Shown here: piece by piece, positions 35,771-47,000 of the stretch
Position numbering within the stretch: position 1 is the first letter of the stretch
How the letters are laid out: each line of letters opens with the position of its first letter
From: Doris montereyensis
Lineage: Eukaryota > Mollusca > Gastropoda > Nudibranchia > Dorididae
Reading direction: 5' to 3'
DNA: 64,000 nucleotides
Assembly (NCBI GenBank): GCA_037039925.1
Contig: JAXRKP010000486.1
Span: 67,501 to 131,500 of the forward strand
The notes under the pieces: generated by a model
Databases searched by the model: none
What the model was told of the DNA's origin: nothing
The model's input: the letters and a program-made list of their open reading frames with translations, nothing else
Made by a program: the position numbers and the translations under genes

Positions 35771-36899
35771 AATAAGAGAAGGACATTTTAATGACTCAAG
35801 CGAGGTGTTTATTTTAAATTTTTTTTTCAAAATATTACAAATTAACCGAAATCTCAAAATCAACACAAATCACAGTTGATATTAGAAAAAATGCTTGACA
35901 AAAGTAAATTTACCGATGAAGTAATTCTCCGAGAGAAAAAAAGAAGTTACCAAAAGGTGTTTTTGTCTCAATTGCCGAGCATACGACATCAAACTTATAA
36001 GTCATCGACATTGTTATTTTCATTTGTCAACTTAATATTTATCATTTTGATTTGGGTCTTTTTTGTGTGTGAGGAGGGGGTATTATGCTATGTTTGCCAG
36101 TGAACATTTATCTATTGCATTTTTTTTTTAATGAGCTATCCCAACAATTGTAAAACAATCCATATATAACAATAGTAAAAAATATTTTAACACATTATTA
36201 TCAAGACAGCGCTTAAATTTTTTTTAATTGTTTGTTATGATTGGTATTTATTTTGTCACAAAAGCACACAAAATGGTGTAGGTAAAGGGTAATAACTACG
36301 CTAAACAAAATGCCAGATCTATCTCCATTTTCATTACTAACATAAAGTTTGCATTATTAATGTCTACCATTGCCCTTGGCAATTCTGCATGTTGGTCGTG
36401 TCATGTGAGATAAGTCACACTGTTGGTCTGAATTCGAATAGCTAAGTAAGATTTTGTTTTCATGTTACATGGATGTGAATGTGGGTATGTGCCTATGTAT
36501 ATGTATCCGAGATTGGGGAAAAGGGGGGGGGTGAATGGTAAAAATGCTCGCATTGTCCTTGATGCTAAAATTGATTGATTTGAAAATATTGGTTGAAGAC
36601 CTATTACATGCACAGACAGATACATCTACACTTAACGCCTGCCAGATGGAAAAAAACATTAACATGTGTTCAGTTTTCTAAAAGTTGCAATCTCATATTA
36701 TCATTCATAAAATGATAATATTATTATATTTAACAAAATAACTGAAACGGTAAACCTTTGAAGTAAACTCGCCCATATAATAACTACAGGGTTGAAGATC
36801 AAGAAGACAGAGCTGATTAAGATAAACACCACGGTCAGTAGGCTACCCCAGTAACAATTGGAGGAGAACCCATCAGGGAAGTAGACTTATGTGTACTAT
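35771..36899. other. Intergenic, nothing recognised
   Basis: AT-rich sequence upstream of VPS26 with no assigned feature. Confidence 0.4.
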
Positions 36900-37020
36900 G
36901 GGGAGCGTAGTTAGCTCGGTTGGTAGCAAGCTTTCTCTTCATGGTGGGACAATGGGTACTGACGCAGAGGTCGCGGGTTCGATCCCCATTGTGGCATGGG
37001 TTTTTGCCTGTCTATTCCTT
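36900..37020 (+). mobile_element. tRNA-like head of a second SINE (family B)
   Basis: Starts GGGGAGCGTAGTTAGC. A-box TTAGCTCGGTTGG (36911-36923), B-box GGTTCGATCCC (36976-36986). An internal segment of 40 bases between the boxes and no clean acceptor-stem closure argue against a working tRNA gene and for a tRNA-derived SINE. It differs from family A, whose head is Leu/Ser-like. Confidence 0.6.
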
Positions 37021-37086
37021 GTAATTGTCTCGTCTTTGTTCCTATGGGGCTTTCATATTATATTATGTCATTACCTTCACTTTGTA

Positions 37087-37480
37087 TATTTGGGAAGCGT
37101 GGTCGACAAGCAGGTGGGCACCGACAGAGATGTCACAGCCAAGATAAGCAAAGATCGAGCAGCATTTATCATGCTCAAGAACATAAAGGCCATAAGAGAT
37201 ACATATGGAAACAAAAGTACGTATCTTCATTTCAAATGGGAAATCGGTCCTGCTCTTTGGCTGTGAGGCATGGAGAATGGTCGGGACAACACAACGGAAA
37301 ATCAGACATTTACATCTGTCTCAGGCTATCTTTAGCATCAGATGGCCAGAAACGATAAGGAATGAAGATTTTTTGGTAGCGAGCAGGACAGGAGCTAGTG
37401 GTCATACAGATTCTGCGGAGAAGGAATGCAATTAATAGACAGCCAAGAGCAGAGTGCGATCCCAGAGCTATATGGGCCTA
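37087..37480 (+). mobile_element. LINE ORF2 C-terminal fragment
   Basis: Translates in shifting frames as LGSVVDKQVGTDRDVTAKIS, RAAFIMLKNI, then KVRIFISNGKSVLLFGCEAW, IRWPETIRNED and AGQELVVIQILRRR. This is the typical region after the reverse transcriptase palm of RTE/Jockey-like LINEs (family form: SVLLYGCETWR, IRWPDTISNEDL). At least two frame breaks; inactive. It follows directly on the tRNA-like SINE head. Confidence 0.75.
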
Positions 37481-37796
37481 AGTAAGAAAGTGAGTTATAT
37501 AATTATAACACAATGGTATTTCTCTGGCTCTGACATCTGTTTAATTCTGCCCACGTGGCAAATTCTTTTCATTTCGTTGGTTCCAAGAACAGATATATGT
37601 GGTCAAAGGAGTCAACGAAGAGCATATCTGGAGTGTAATCGGAATCTAGGGCTGTCCAACTAGCTTGACTACTACATTGAGGAACTAGCGTGGTTTGGAA
37701 TTCACATGGTGACATGAATGTGAGGTTGACAAGAGTATATTTGGGAAAAGGAAAAGGAGAAAAGAGGACAGTAGTTTGAATGGAACCTGCATAATA

Positions 37797-38600
<804 letters not shown>

Positions 38601-40150
38601 TACACCGAGATGTATACTGAGAAAGAACACGAACGGAAAAAAACAAGAAAAACAATAACACCAACAAGGTAAGAGAGGGATATGTAATGAGGAAAAAACT
38701 ATGGTAAGAGGACAATAGTCTTAATTATGCACAGCAGTTCACTTCCAAGAATTTCTCCCTCGACCATGCCAATAATAACATTGTGTGTTCTAGTAGTGAA
38801 CATGCCCATGGCACAGCTGATGTGAACTTTCGACGATAGATAATGTCAACGGAAGCGGAAATAAAATCTATGACCTGCGGAAGAAGATAGTTTCGGTTTT
38901 CAGCGTACGTTTTTCAATCGATCACGGACTAGAGCTTACACCTTATCGCCCGGTGCAAGATCCTGGAACATCTAGCTATTGTGTTATCGTAAGCTCATGT
39001 GCCTTATTTTATTTACTAGTTATATAATTTGTTCGTCGAAGGGGAGAAAAGCGACAATGATAATAATAATATAACTCTTATCACCATCTCTGAATCACCC
39101 CACACCCCACCCGTCCAAGGTAAAGGTAGGTAGGTTCCCTCCTGCAGCTCATCCCAAAGAAAATCACTTGGGCTCGACTATGGTAGTCCTCCCCTGACTG
39201 CTATTACTGACATTTAAAATTCCAGATTAAAGTTAACAGTTCATTGTTTTGAGTTTATCATCAGTTAGATTTGTGGAAATGACCAAAACAAGAAAAGGTG
39301 GGATAATAATTATAAAAATTGTTATGGATAATGCGAGTAAAGTGTTAAGTTATCGAAAAAAAGTCTTATCAACCATCCCTACGAGCTCCCTTAACCCAAG
39401 TAGAGCTCGAGGTGTTAAGGGAGTGACCTTTTTACAGTGAGGGGTTGCCCAAGCCATTTGCATGAAAAAATGAGTGTGATTGAGCTGAGAAATATGTGTT
39501 TGCACAGATACATAATTGGTCTTGTCTCCTACTAAATTGAAAAGAATGGAATCATCCTACTTTGGCTTGGCTTGATGAGACCAGATAGTCGCCTTACGAA
39601 TAGATTGTTGATGGCCTTGTCAGAAGTCGCATTTCATGAACTCGTAAAATTTTGTGGGCAGTCTGCGACGATGACTGTCAGCGAGCCAACTAGATCTAGA
39701 GTGTGGCAGCCATTGCACTGGCTGCGTAAGCTGCTTTTCTGGTGTTAACCTGACAAAACAAGAAGGGCTTTGTTGCTAGGCAGTTCCGTAGAGTTTAAGC
39801 AGGGAAAAATCTTAAATTTAATGTTTTTCGACAGTGAAACCAGTGAGAAAGAAAGATGATGGCCGCTGTGTGGAGGCTCTATACGTCTAGGCTCGAGAAT
39901 CAGTATTTCTCTCTGGATTATTGTGACTAAAAAAAATGTTTCTATTGAAATGTGCTAGAATAATATGTAAAGATGATTTGATAAATATTATTTTTTTTAT
40001 TAAAGTCAGTAGCAAAAACAATGTGGTGTCCCGATCATGAAGTCTACCCACCTCCCGTATTACAAAATAGTGCATAGGCTAGTGGTAAATGTCACTGTGA
40101 GTTATCTCCCTTTATAGGAGTATATAGTTGTGATCAGTCGATGCCAGTTG
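38601..40150. other. Intergenic; possible 5' part of the snRNP gene
   Basis: No coding exon seen. Around 38860-39000 the sequence is GC-richer and ends '...gttatcgtaagct', which could be an untranslated first exon with a donor for the snRNP gene that starts at 41510. This is a guess. Confidence 0.25.
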
Positions 40151-40295
40151 GACTTGTTTGTTTCAGTGACAAAAATTACCCCGTCCGCTGTAATTCAATG
40201 ATCGCAAGATGAATTAAAAAGGAAACAGCAAGATGTAAGATAAATAAAGAGGAGAGAAAAGGAGAATCTACCAGTAATCCCGCCAACCACCCACA
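40150..40295 (-). repeat. Family H dispersed repeat, copy 5
   Basis: 'gtttcagtgacaaaaattac', 'aaaaggaaacagcaagatgt', 'gaatctaccagtaatcccgc', reversed family order. Confidence 0.65.
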
Positions 40296-40339
40296 GAGAG
40301 GCAAGAACCTGGATGGAGATGGGAAACACTGCTCGATTT

Positions 40340-40555
40340 AGAAACTAGAAATGCAAAGGAATGGCTCATTGATGACTTTGATTCTGACTCAGTAGGAATA
40401 AAGAATGTAAATCTAGATCCAGATGTGGCTGATGAGCCTGAGGCCTATTTTAAACTGCTTTTTCCCTGATCAAGTCATAGAGCTCATTCGTGATGAAACC
40501 AACCGCAATGCACAACAAATGAGAGAGAATTTAGCCCCCATTCAAGGAATTTAAA
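40340..40555 (+). pseudogene. piggyBac transposase-like N-terminal fragment
   Basis: Reads EWLIDDFDSDSVGIKNVNLD, then EPEAYFKLLFPDQVIELIRD, ETNRNAQQM. The pattern (P-x-x-YF-x-L-x-F-x-x-x-hydrophobic-x-x-L-I-x-x-ET-N-R-x-A) is the conserved start of piggyBac/PGBD4 transposases. A one-base extra at LLFP (40463-40470) breaks the frame. The catalytic Asp-containing core is not found downstream. Remnant only. Confidence 0.65.
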
Positions 40556-41509
40556 ATGGGAACCTTGCGACAGTGTTGACATTGGTGCCTTGATAGGTAG
40601 CCTATCCAAATAGCAATGGGAATGTGTGAGAATGGTGCAGAGGTGGACCACTGGCAGAAGTCTTTCTGGCCCAACATATCCTTGTCATGGGATTTTTCAT
40701 ACAAATGACGACATTGCCCAAGTCTGTAAAGCTGTTGAACCGAAGTGGAAGGCACAAACAGAAAAGAAAGAGACAATAAGTTACTGAATAACTGACATTC
40801 ACTGACAATCAAATAAACAACTCAAGAAGCAAGTGAAAAAGCTGGGTTTTTTTGCAAATTCATTTGTTTTTGTAGAGTGAAAGTCATCTTCAGCCTTTCA
40901 TAGGCAAGCACACCAGCACCACCAAACCAGTCTCATAATAACAGGACATCATCTTGCATAGATTTCCATATATTCAGAGGCCAATTATTGATTATTAGAA
41001 TGTAACAAAAAATCAATAATGTGAGAATATAATTTTTTTGCATATTTATCAAATATTCAAGATGGCCGCCAAGGTCACATGACCTAATTTGCATATTTAA
41101 CTTTTGGAATATGTAGCCCATCCACTTATATAACACACCTGCAAATTTGATCAACTTTACTCGAATAGGTTTCGAACAGGATTTTTTTCCCCTGAAAGTA
41201 CCATGAAATTTTGTCAAAACTCTTGGCAATGGGGATGACATTTGGGCCAACTTTCTATCAAGAGTATGTGAATAGGGCTAACGTAATATTAATATCTAAT
41301 TGCGACCTTGAAAACAAAATCAATAGTCAGGCATTGAGAGTATGTGCCTGCATTCATGGCGATGTTGTATACATTATAATGTAATTCGTGTGTTGTATGC
41401 CTGTGTGTGCGTACGTGATAGAGAGAGAGAGCTATGCTAATACTTTTCATTTAAATGCTAAAGGGTTGACGTCGAAAAATGATTTGACTTTTTATGTTGT
41501 TTTTTTCAG

Positions 41510-41587
41510 GTGTTCCTATCATCATGTCCATCCACCCAAATCACACGATTTACATCAACAATTTGAATGAAAAGATCAAAAAAGATG
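41510..41587 (+). CDS. snf: snf-like exon 1 (start codon at 41524)
   Basis: Acceptor TTTTTTTCAG, so an untranslated exon lies upstream. ATG at 41524 opens [20 protein letters not shown] and D. Donor GATG|GTAAGT, phase 1. The PNHTIYINN sequence is the canonical RNP2 region. Confidence 0.97.
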
Positions 41588-43921
41588 GTAAGTTATATTT
41601 TAAATATTTCCAAGACATGCCTACAACTGCAATTTACCTCTCGCTTTTCACCTGCCCTTTCTCACGCTTTTCACCTGCCCCATTTCGCACACCTCTATCT
41701 CTCTCTCTCATTTGCGTTTTGTTCACGGGACCCAGGAGCAACGGGTACAAACACTAGCTTGGGAGTATAAAAACCTGCGCCAAACTAGTGTCCTGTCCAG
41801 GGGTGATTATTTTCACCTGTTCCGCTTCACGCTACAGAAATCAGGATTAGCTCTGGCTCTATGGGTCGCATTAAACTTGAAGGAACTTTACTTCTATTCT
41901 TTTTACTATCAGTGGTAAGAATGAACTTTTACTAGTTCCATTGGTCTAGGGGTAGATTTTATTTTAAATGCAGGTGGTACAAAGGATTGTGGAACATACC
42001 AGGCAAAAGAAGGGTTGATGGTGTGGGATATGTGAGTTTGTGACAGTGACAATACCCAAGATTTCTCTGTTGAATTGATTTGATATTTAGGGCAAGGGTA
42101 GAAGTACTCATGCATTGTTATCAATGAAAAGTGAAAATGCAGTATCTCTAAGAACTCATATGTTCTACATTTGAGGGCTTTTTTAGTGCATAGTCGCACT
42201 GAAATGACATATATGATATACGAATATTATCTCCTTTTATCAGGTCTTTTGAAGAAAGTGATTATAATAAATTTGTTACGTGACCTTCATGTCATTATAG
42301 CTCTCTTTTGCGAATGAAAAGAAATCTTTGTTTTAAAATTATTGTTTTTCATCTGTTTATCTTGAGATTTTGATATTAATGTTAATTTTAGATTCATGTA
42401 AATGTGATCCAACATATTACAATCCTTTTTGGTTTATGAGGCTCTGTTAGTTTTTGACACTGATTTGATATAAAAAGTAAGAATGGAAGAGCTAGAGTTT
42501 GAACATTTTCCCTTTTCTTTCAATATATTGTCACTACAGTTTAAACTACATGTTAAATTAAATTGTTACGTCTACCCTTTATTTTCTTCAGAGTTGAAAA
42601 AGTCATTGTATGCCATATTCTCCCAATTTGGTCAAATTTTGGACATTGTTGCTGTCAAGACTTTGAAGATGAGAGGCCAAGCATTTGTCATTTTCAAGGA
42701 GGTCAACAGTGCGGCCAATGCTCTTCGCTCTATGCAAGGATTTCCTTCTATGATAAGCCGATGGTATTATTTTTTTCTTTAACAATGAATTGCAGGAGTT
42801 GTTTTTAAGGAGGATCTATTCTTTGTAACCTATTTCTAGCTTTTAACAGAGATTTTAGTTGAAATTTGCAAAAAAAAACTACAGAGAAACTAAAATTCTT
42901 TCCTTTTTGTTCTTATTTTAATCCTCGATATTTTGGTATCCTTGTTTTAAGAGAGTACAATGATAAATGGTTTGTTGTTATTTCTCTTCTCTAGAGAATC
43001 CAGTTTTCAAAGAAAGACTCAGATGTCGTTGCCAAAATGAAGGGTACTTATGTTGAGCAGCCGAAGCGGAGCGAGAAAAGCATGATGATGATGGAGCTAA
43101 AAAGAAAAGAAGAGGTAAAACTTGCATTCACAATATTTTCTAGCACACTTTATTAGCTCATGGACTGTTTCTGAAGACTCAGGTTGACCAGGATATATCC
43201 TGACATCTTTATTATAGCCCTTGGATCAAGAGATTTGAAAATCTCTTAATTTCTGTTGCTGGAACATCAATCTGTCATGATTTTTTTGCTTGTCTATCGT
43301 CACCTCCTCTGCCCTCTTCACTGCTTTAGTTGTTTTTTTTACTTGTCTATTGTCACCTCTGCCCTCTTCACTGCTTTAGATTTTTTGCTGATTTTAGAGT
43401 GGAATTCCACAGTTCCTTATCTTGTGTTGGTCCCAACACGAGGTTGTAAACTGCAGAAAAGCTTGCTGCCACTAACATGAGTCCTCTTAGAAAACTTAAT
43501 TGTCTCTGTTATGCAGTGACATGGCAGGCTGCTTGGGTTGATTTGGGGGGGGGTCGAGGAGGGCAGTTTTACCACAAATGGGACAATACTCGTTTATGCA
43601 CTACTGGATGGAACAGTTCATTTTCTTGACATTGATATCATAACAAAGGCTCAGTAATCGTTTTTTTTAGAAATGATACCCGCTTAACCTTCAACGCATC
43701 GATTGTACCATAAAAGCCGGAAATGGTGTCTAAAGTATAACGAGTTGGTAGTTGTTTTAATAACCACAATGTACTCTATCCGAAAAAGCTACTTTTGATG
43801 AATTATTGTCAATATTAATATTAGCAAAAAAACAAATTTCAGCCAGCGATGATTTTCAATATCTCTTTCGATTTTTGCAAAAGGACTTTTTTTGTGATTA
43901 AATTTGCCAAAAATTGAAGCG

Positions 43922-44001
<80 letters not shown>

Positions 44002-47000
44002 TATATATATGCATTTTCAAAAATTCATTAAACCAAAAGTAAATTATCCAAAACAGCTACTGGGTGCGGCTAGATATTGAACTGAATCACGTGTGTGCAA
44101 AGTATTAGCCAAATTTGTTCATAACTGAAAAAGCCTATTTGAAATGAAGTTATTATTTTCGCAATGAAAATCCAAGACGGCGGCGTTCCCATGACGACCT
44201 ATGATACAAGCAATAATTTAATATCCTTTTCAGCTAATTTAGACATGTCGAGTACAATGCTAGTGGTTAAAACTGTCTATATAACCCCCCCCCCCCCCAA
44301 CAAGATACTGCTTCATCTTTCTTGACTGCATGATTCAAATCGGTTGTCGATCAAGGCTATGGTCGAAGCGAACACAAAACTAGATTTTTATTATATTGAC
44401 CGCTTATACGGCGATTGTAGACTTGATTCCTCTGCTACAACAGTACATCTGACCTGACTAGGTCTATGATTCTTCTTTGTTTAGAGAGTAGGTCATAAGT
44501 ACCAATAAGCAAACTGTAACAAAAAAGTGACCTACCTTGACAGTTTGTCTTGTTTCACCGAGAGTTAAAAAACCCAAATTATTTCAACTTCAATATAAAC
44601 TTTAAAAAGACTGACACCACAATTTTCAATAAATACATGTATGTGTTTAACTCAATCCCACCTAAGCCCCACTCCCTGAATCTACCCCCTGTACCTAACA
44701 CAAGGGAAATAACTCTTCCACAATTTTGACAAACTTTTTAAAAAATCACTACAGACAGGCACCCAGACATGATAAAAATATGAAATAAACTGCAAAAAAT
44801 TCCTAGAAGACTAAAGTTTTATTTCCATATAAAAATAAGAGTTGAAAAAAAAGAATTACTTGCTAAAAAAAATTCAAACTGACCAAAAGCGAAAAAAATC
44901 AAGAAAGACCACAAGAAGCCTTACAGGTAAGTCCAATTAGCACAATCCAGAGGAGGGAATCAATAATATAATAATACACAAAGTTCATAAACAGTCCAGT
45001 CCAATGTCAATAAATCCAAGAATGAATAAAAAATATCCCTCCCCTGCCCCAAAAATCTCATCAATCACACATGCACAATTATAATCTATCGATTACCGAA
45101 AGCGGAAAAAAAAAAACCAAATCCACAAGAACACAATCCAGAGAAAGGAATCATTAATTTATATATATAATAGTACTAAGTTCAAACAGTCCAGGCCACA
45201 GTCAAGAAATCAAGAATGAATAAATATAATATCTAATATCCCCCACCTCATCAAAGTGAATAACCCTAGGCCTTTCTGCGTTGTTTAGATCATCCAACGT
45301 CGTCCATTCAAGATTATGATGTAGATCTACTTCTCCTTCACCACTCCCCTCGTCCTCGTCATCATCTTCGTTGTTCTCAACTACGAGATCGGCATCAATG
45401 TCCGGTAGATCTACATTATCTTCATCTTCTTCATCTAAATTCAAAGTTAAAGGATTATAATCGTGACCGTGTAGGTCTCAGTCATCCGTTACATTACGGA
45501 ACAAATTCAACAGGTCGTCCATTGTAAAGCGCGAGGTCGATTTTGGTAGAAAAAATTGCGTGTAATTTCAAGCGAGGATAGCTTCGCAATGAAGCAACGT
45601 AGAAATGAAAGGAAAAGCCCTAAAAATACCCGGATATGGCACCTACAACGGAAGTCTCGTGAAATTATAATTGAACGAGATTTCCGGTATTTATAAAGGT
45701 TTGAAAGCGAAAGTGCTACGTCACCGGGTGACTATGGGCGATCTAGGTAGGCGCACGGCTCTAGCGAACGGGCGACTACGGGTGCTGTAGGTGGGATTGA
45801 GTTAAGCTTGTTATTGTTTCTTTTGTGCATTTTGTGAATCCATTCACACGCCTCACCTCGCTTTTCACTTTTTGTTTTCAGAGCCCAGGCTGCTGCAGAG
45901 AGCCAGGCAGTACAAGCTCCTCCACAGACTAACAGAGGTAATGTTGCATACAGAAGCTTGTCTTTATCATGTTATGGCAGATTGTGTGCCTTATGCGTGA
46001 GTGGTGTTGAAGGTATTTGATGATAAAGGGAATACACTGGAAAGAATGTAAGAAAAGAAGACAATACAGTTCATGTGTTACATCTAGTGGGTCTTCGGAA
46101 ACTGAATTTGGTTAACGTATACAGGGTGTCCAGCAAGGTCGGAAATATGTCAGATTTTTTATACTCAGGTCTGAAATGGTCGGAAATCGATGTCTTGGGT
46201 AGGAAAACAAGTAGGAAATGTGGCTTAGATAGTAAAAACCAGGGTTTCCACGCATCAGGGAAATCCTTGAAAATGGAAAAAAATGTTTCCCGGTTGAGGA
46301 AATACCAGAGGAAATGATCTATTGAGGATGAACATGAGGGGAAATCGAAGTAGACACGAACAATTAATGCACCGTGAAATAGGAAAATGTGAATAAGATC
46401 GTGGACGATGAATGATCATTTTGTCATGCATGCTTTTGCGATTCTTTCATGTTGAAACTAAACGATTCCGATACCTTCTTTAAAATTATAAAGTTTGCCT
46501 GGGGAATTAGTATCGGGAGTTCGGCACAACGCTTTCAATACTTTCTTTAGTTTTAGCGCCTATACATTACCATGAACTGCTTATCTATGGCCCAGCCTCC
46601 TTTTTCAATTTAACTTTTACTCTGGAGAGGTTGAGAATGCCGTGTGTGTTAAAAAGCTGATCGCGCACGTTGTATGGTTCATGTCAAAGGGAGAGAGACA
46701 AGAGGGCAATGTGCATATTTTAAGTCCGATCGCGCACATGTGTGTGTTAGAAGGCTAGACAGAGAATGTTTGTGTGTGTTTAATGCGACCAATCGCGCAT
46801 GTGTGTATTAGTATTAGAGAGAGAGTATATATGGGGAGAGTCGGGAGTTGACGGATGTCCGGAAGGCAAATGCAAGTGTTAAGTAACAATAGAGGAGGTT
46901 GGATGATTGAAGTGATATTATGCATGCACAGCCTGATAGCAGAATAGAGGTGGGGAAGGGGAGAGCGTGAAGAAAGTCGATGGGAAAACATATGATGGCA

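Noticed and set aside
36900..37000. A functional tRNA gene
   Set aside because: A- and B-boxes are present, but the spacing is too long and acceptor-stem ends do not pair; a SINE head fits better.
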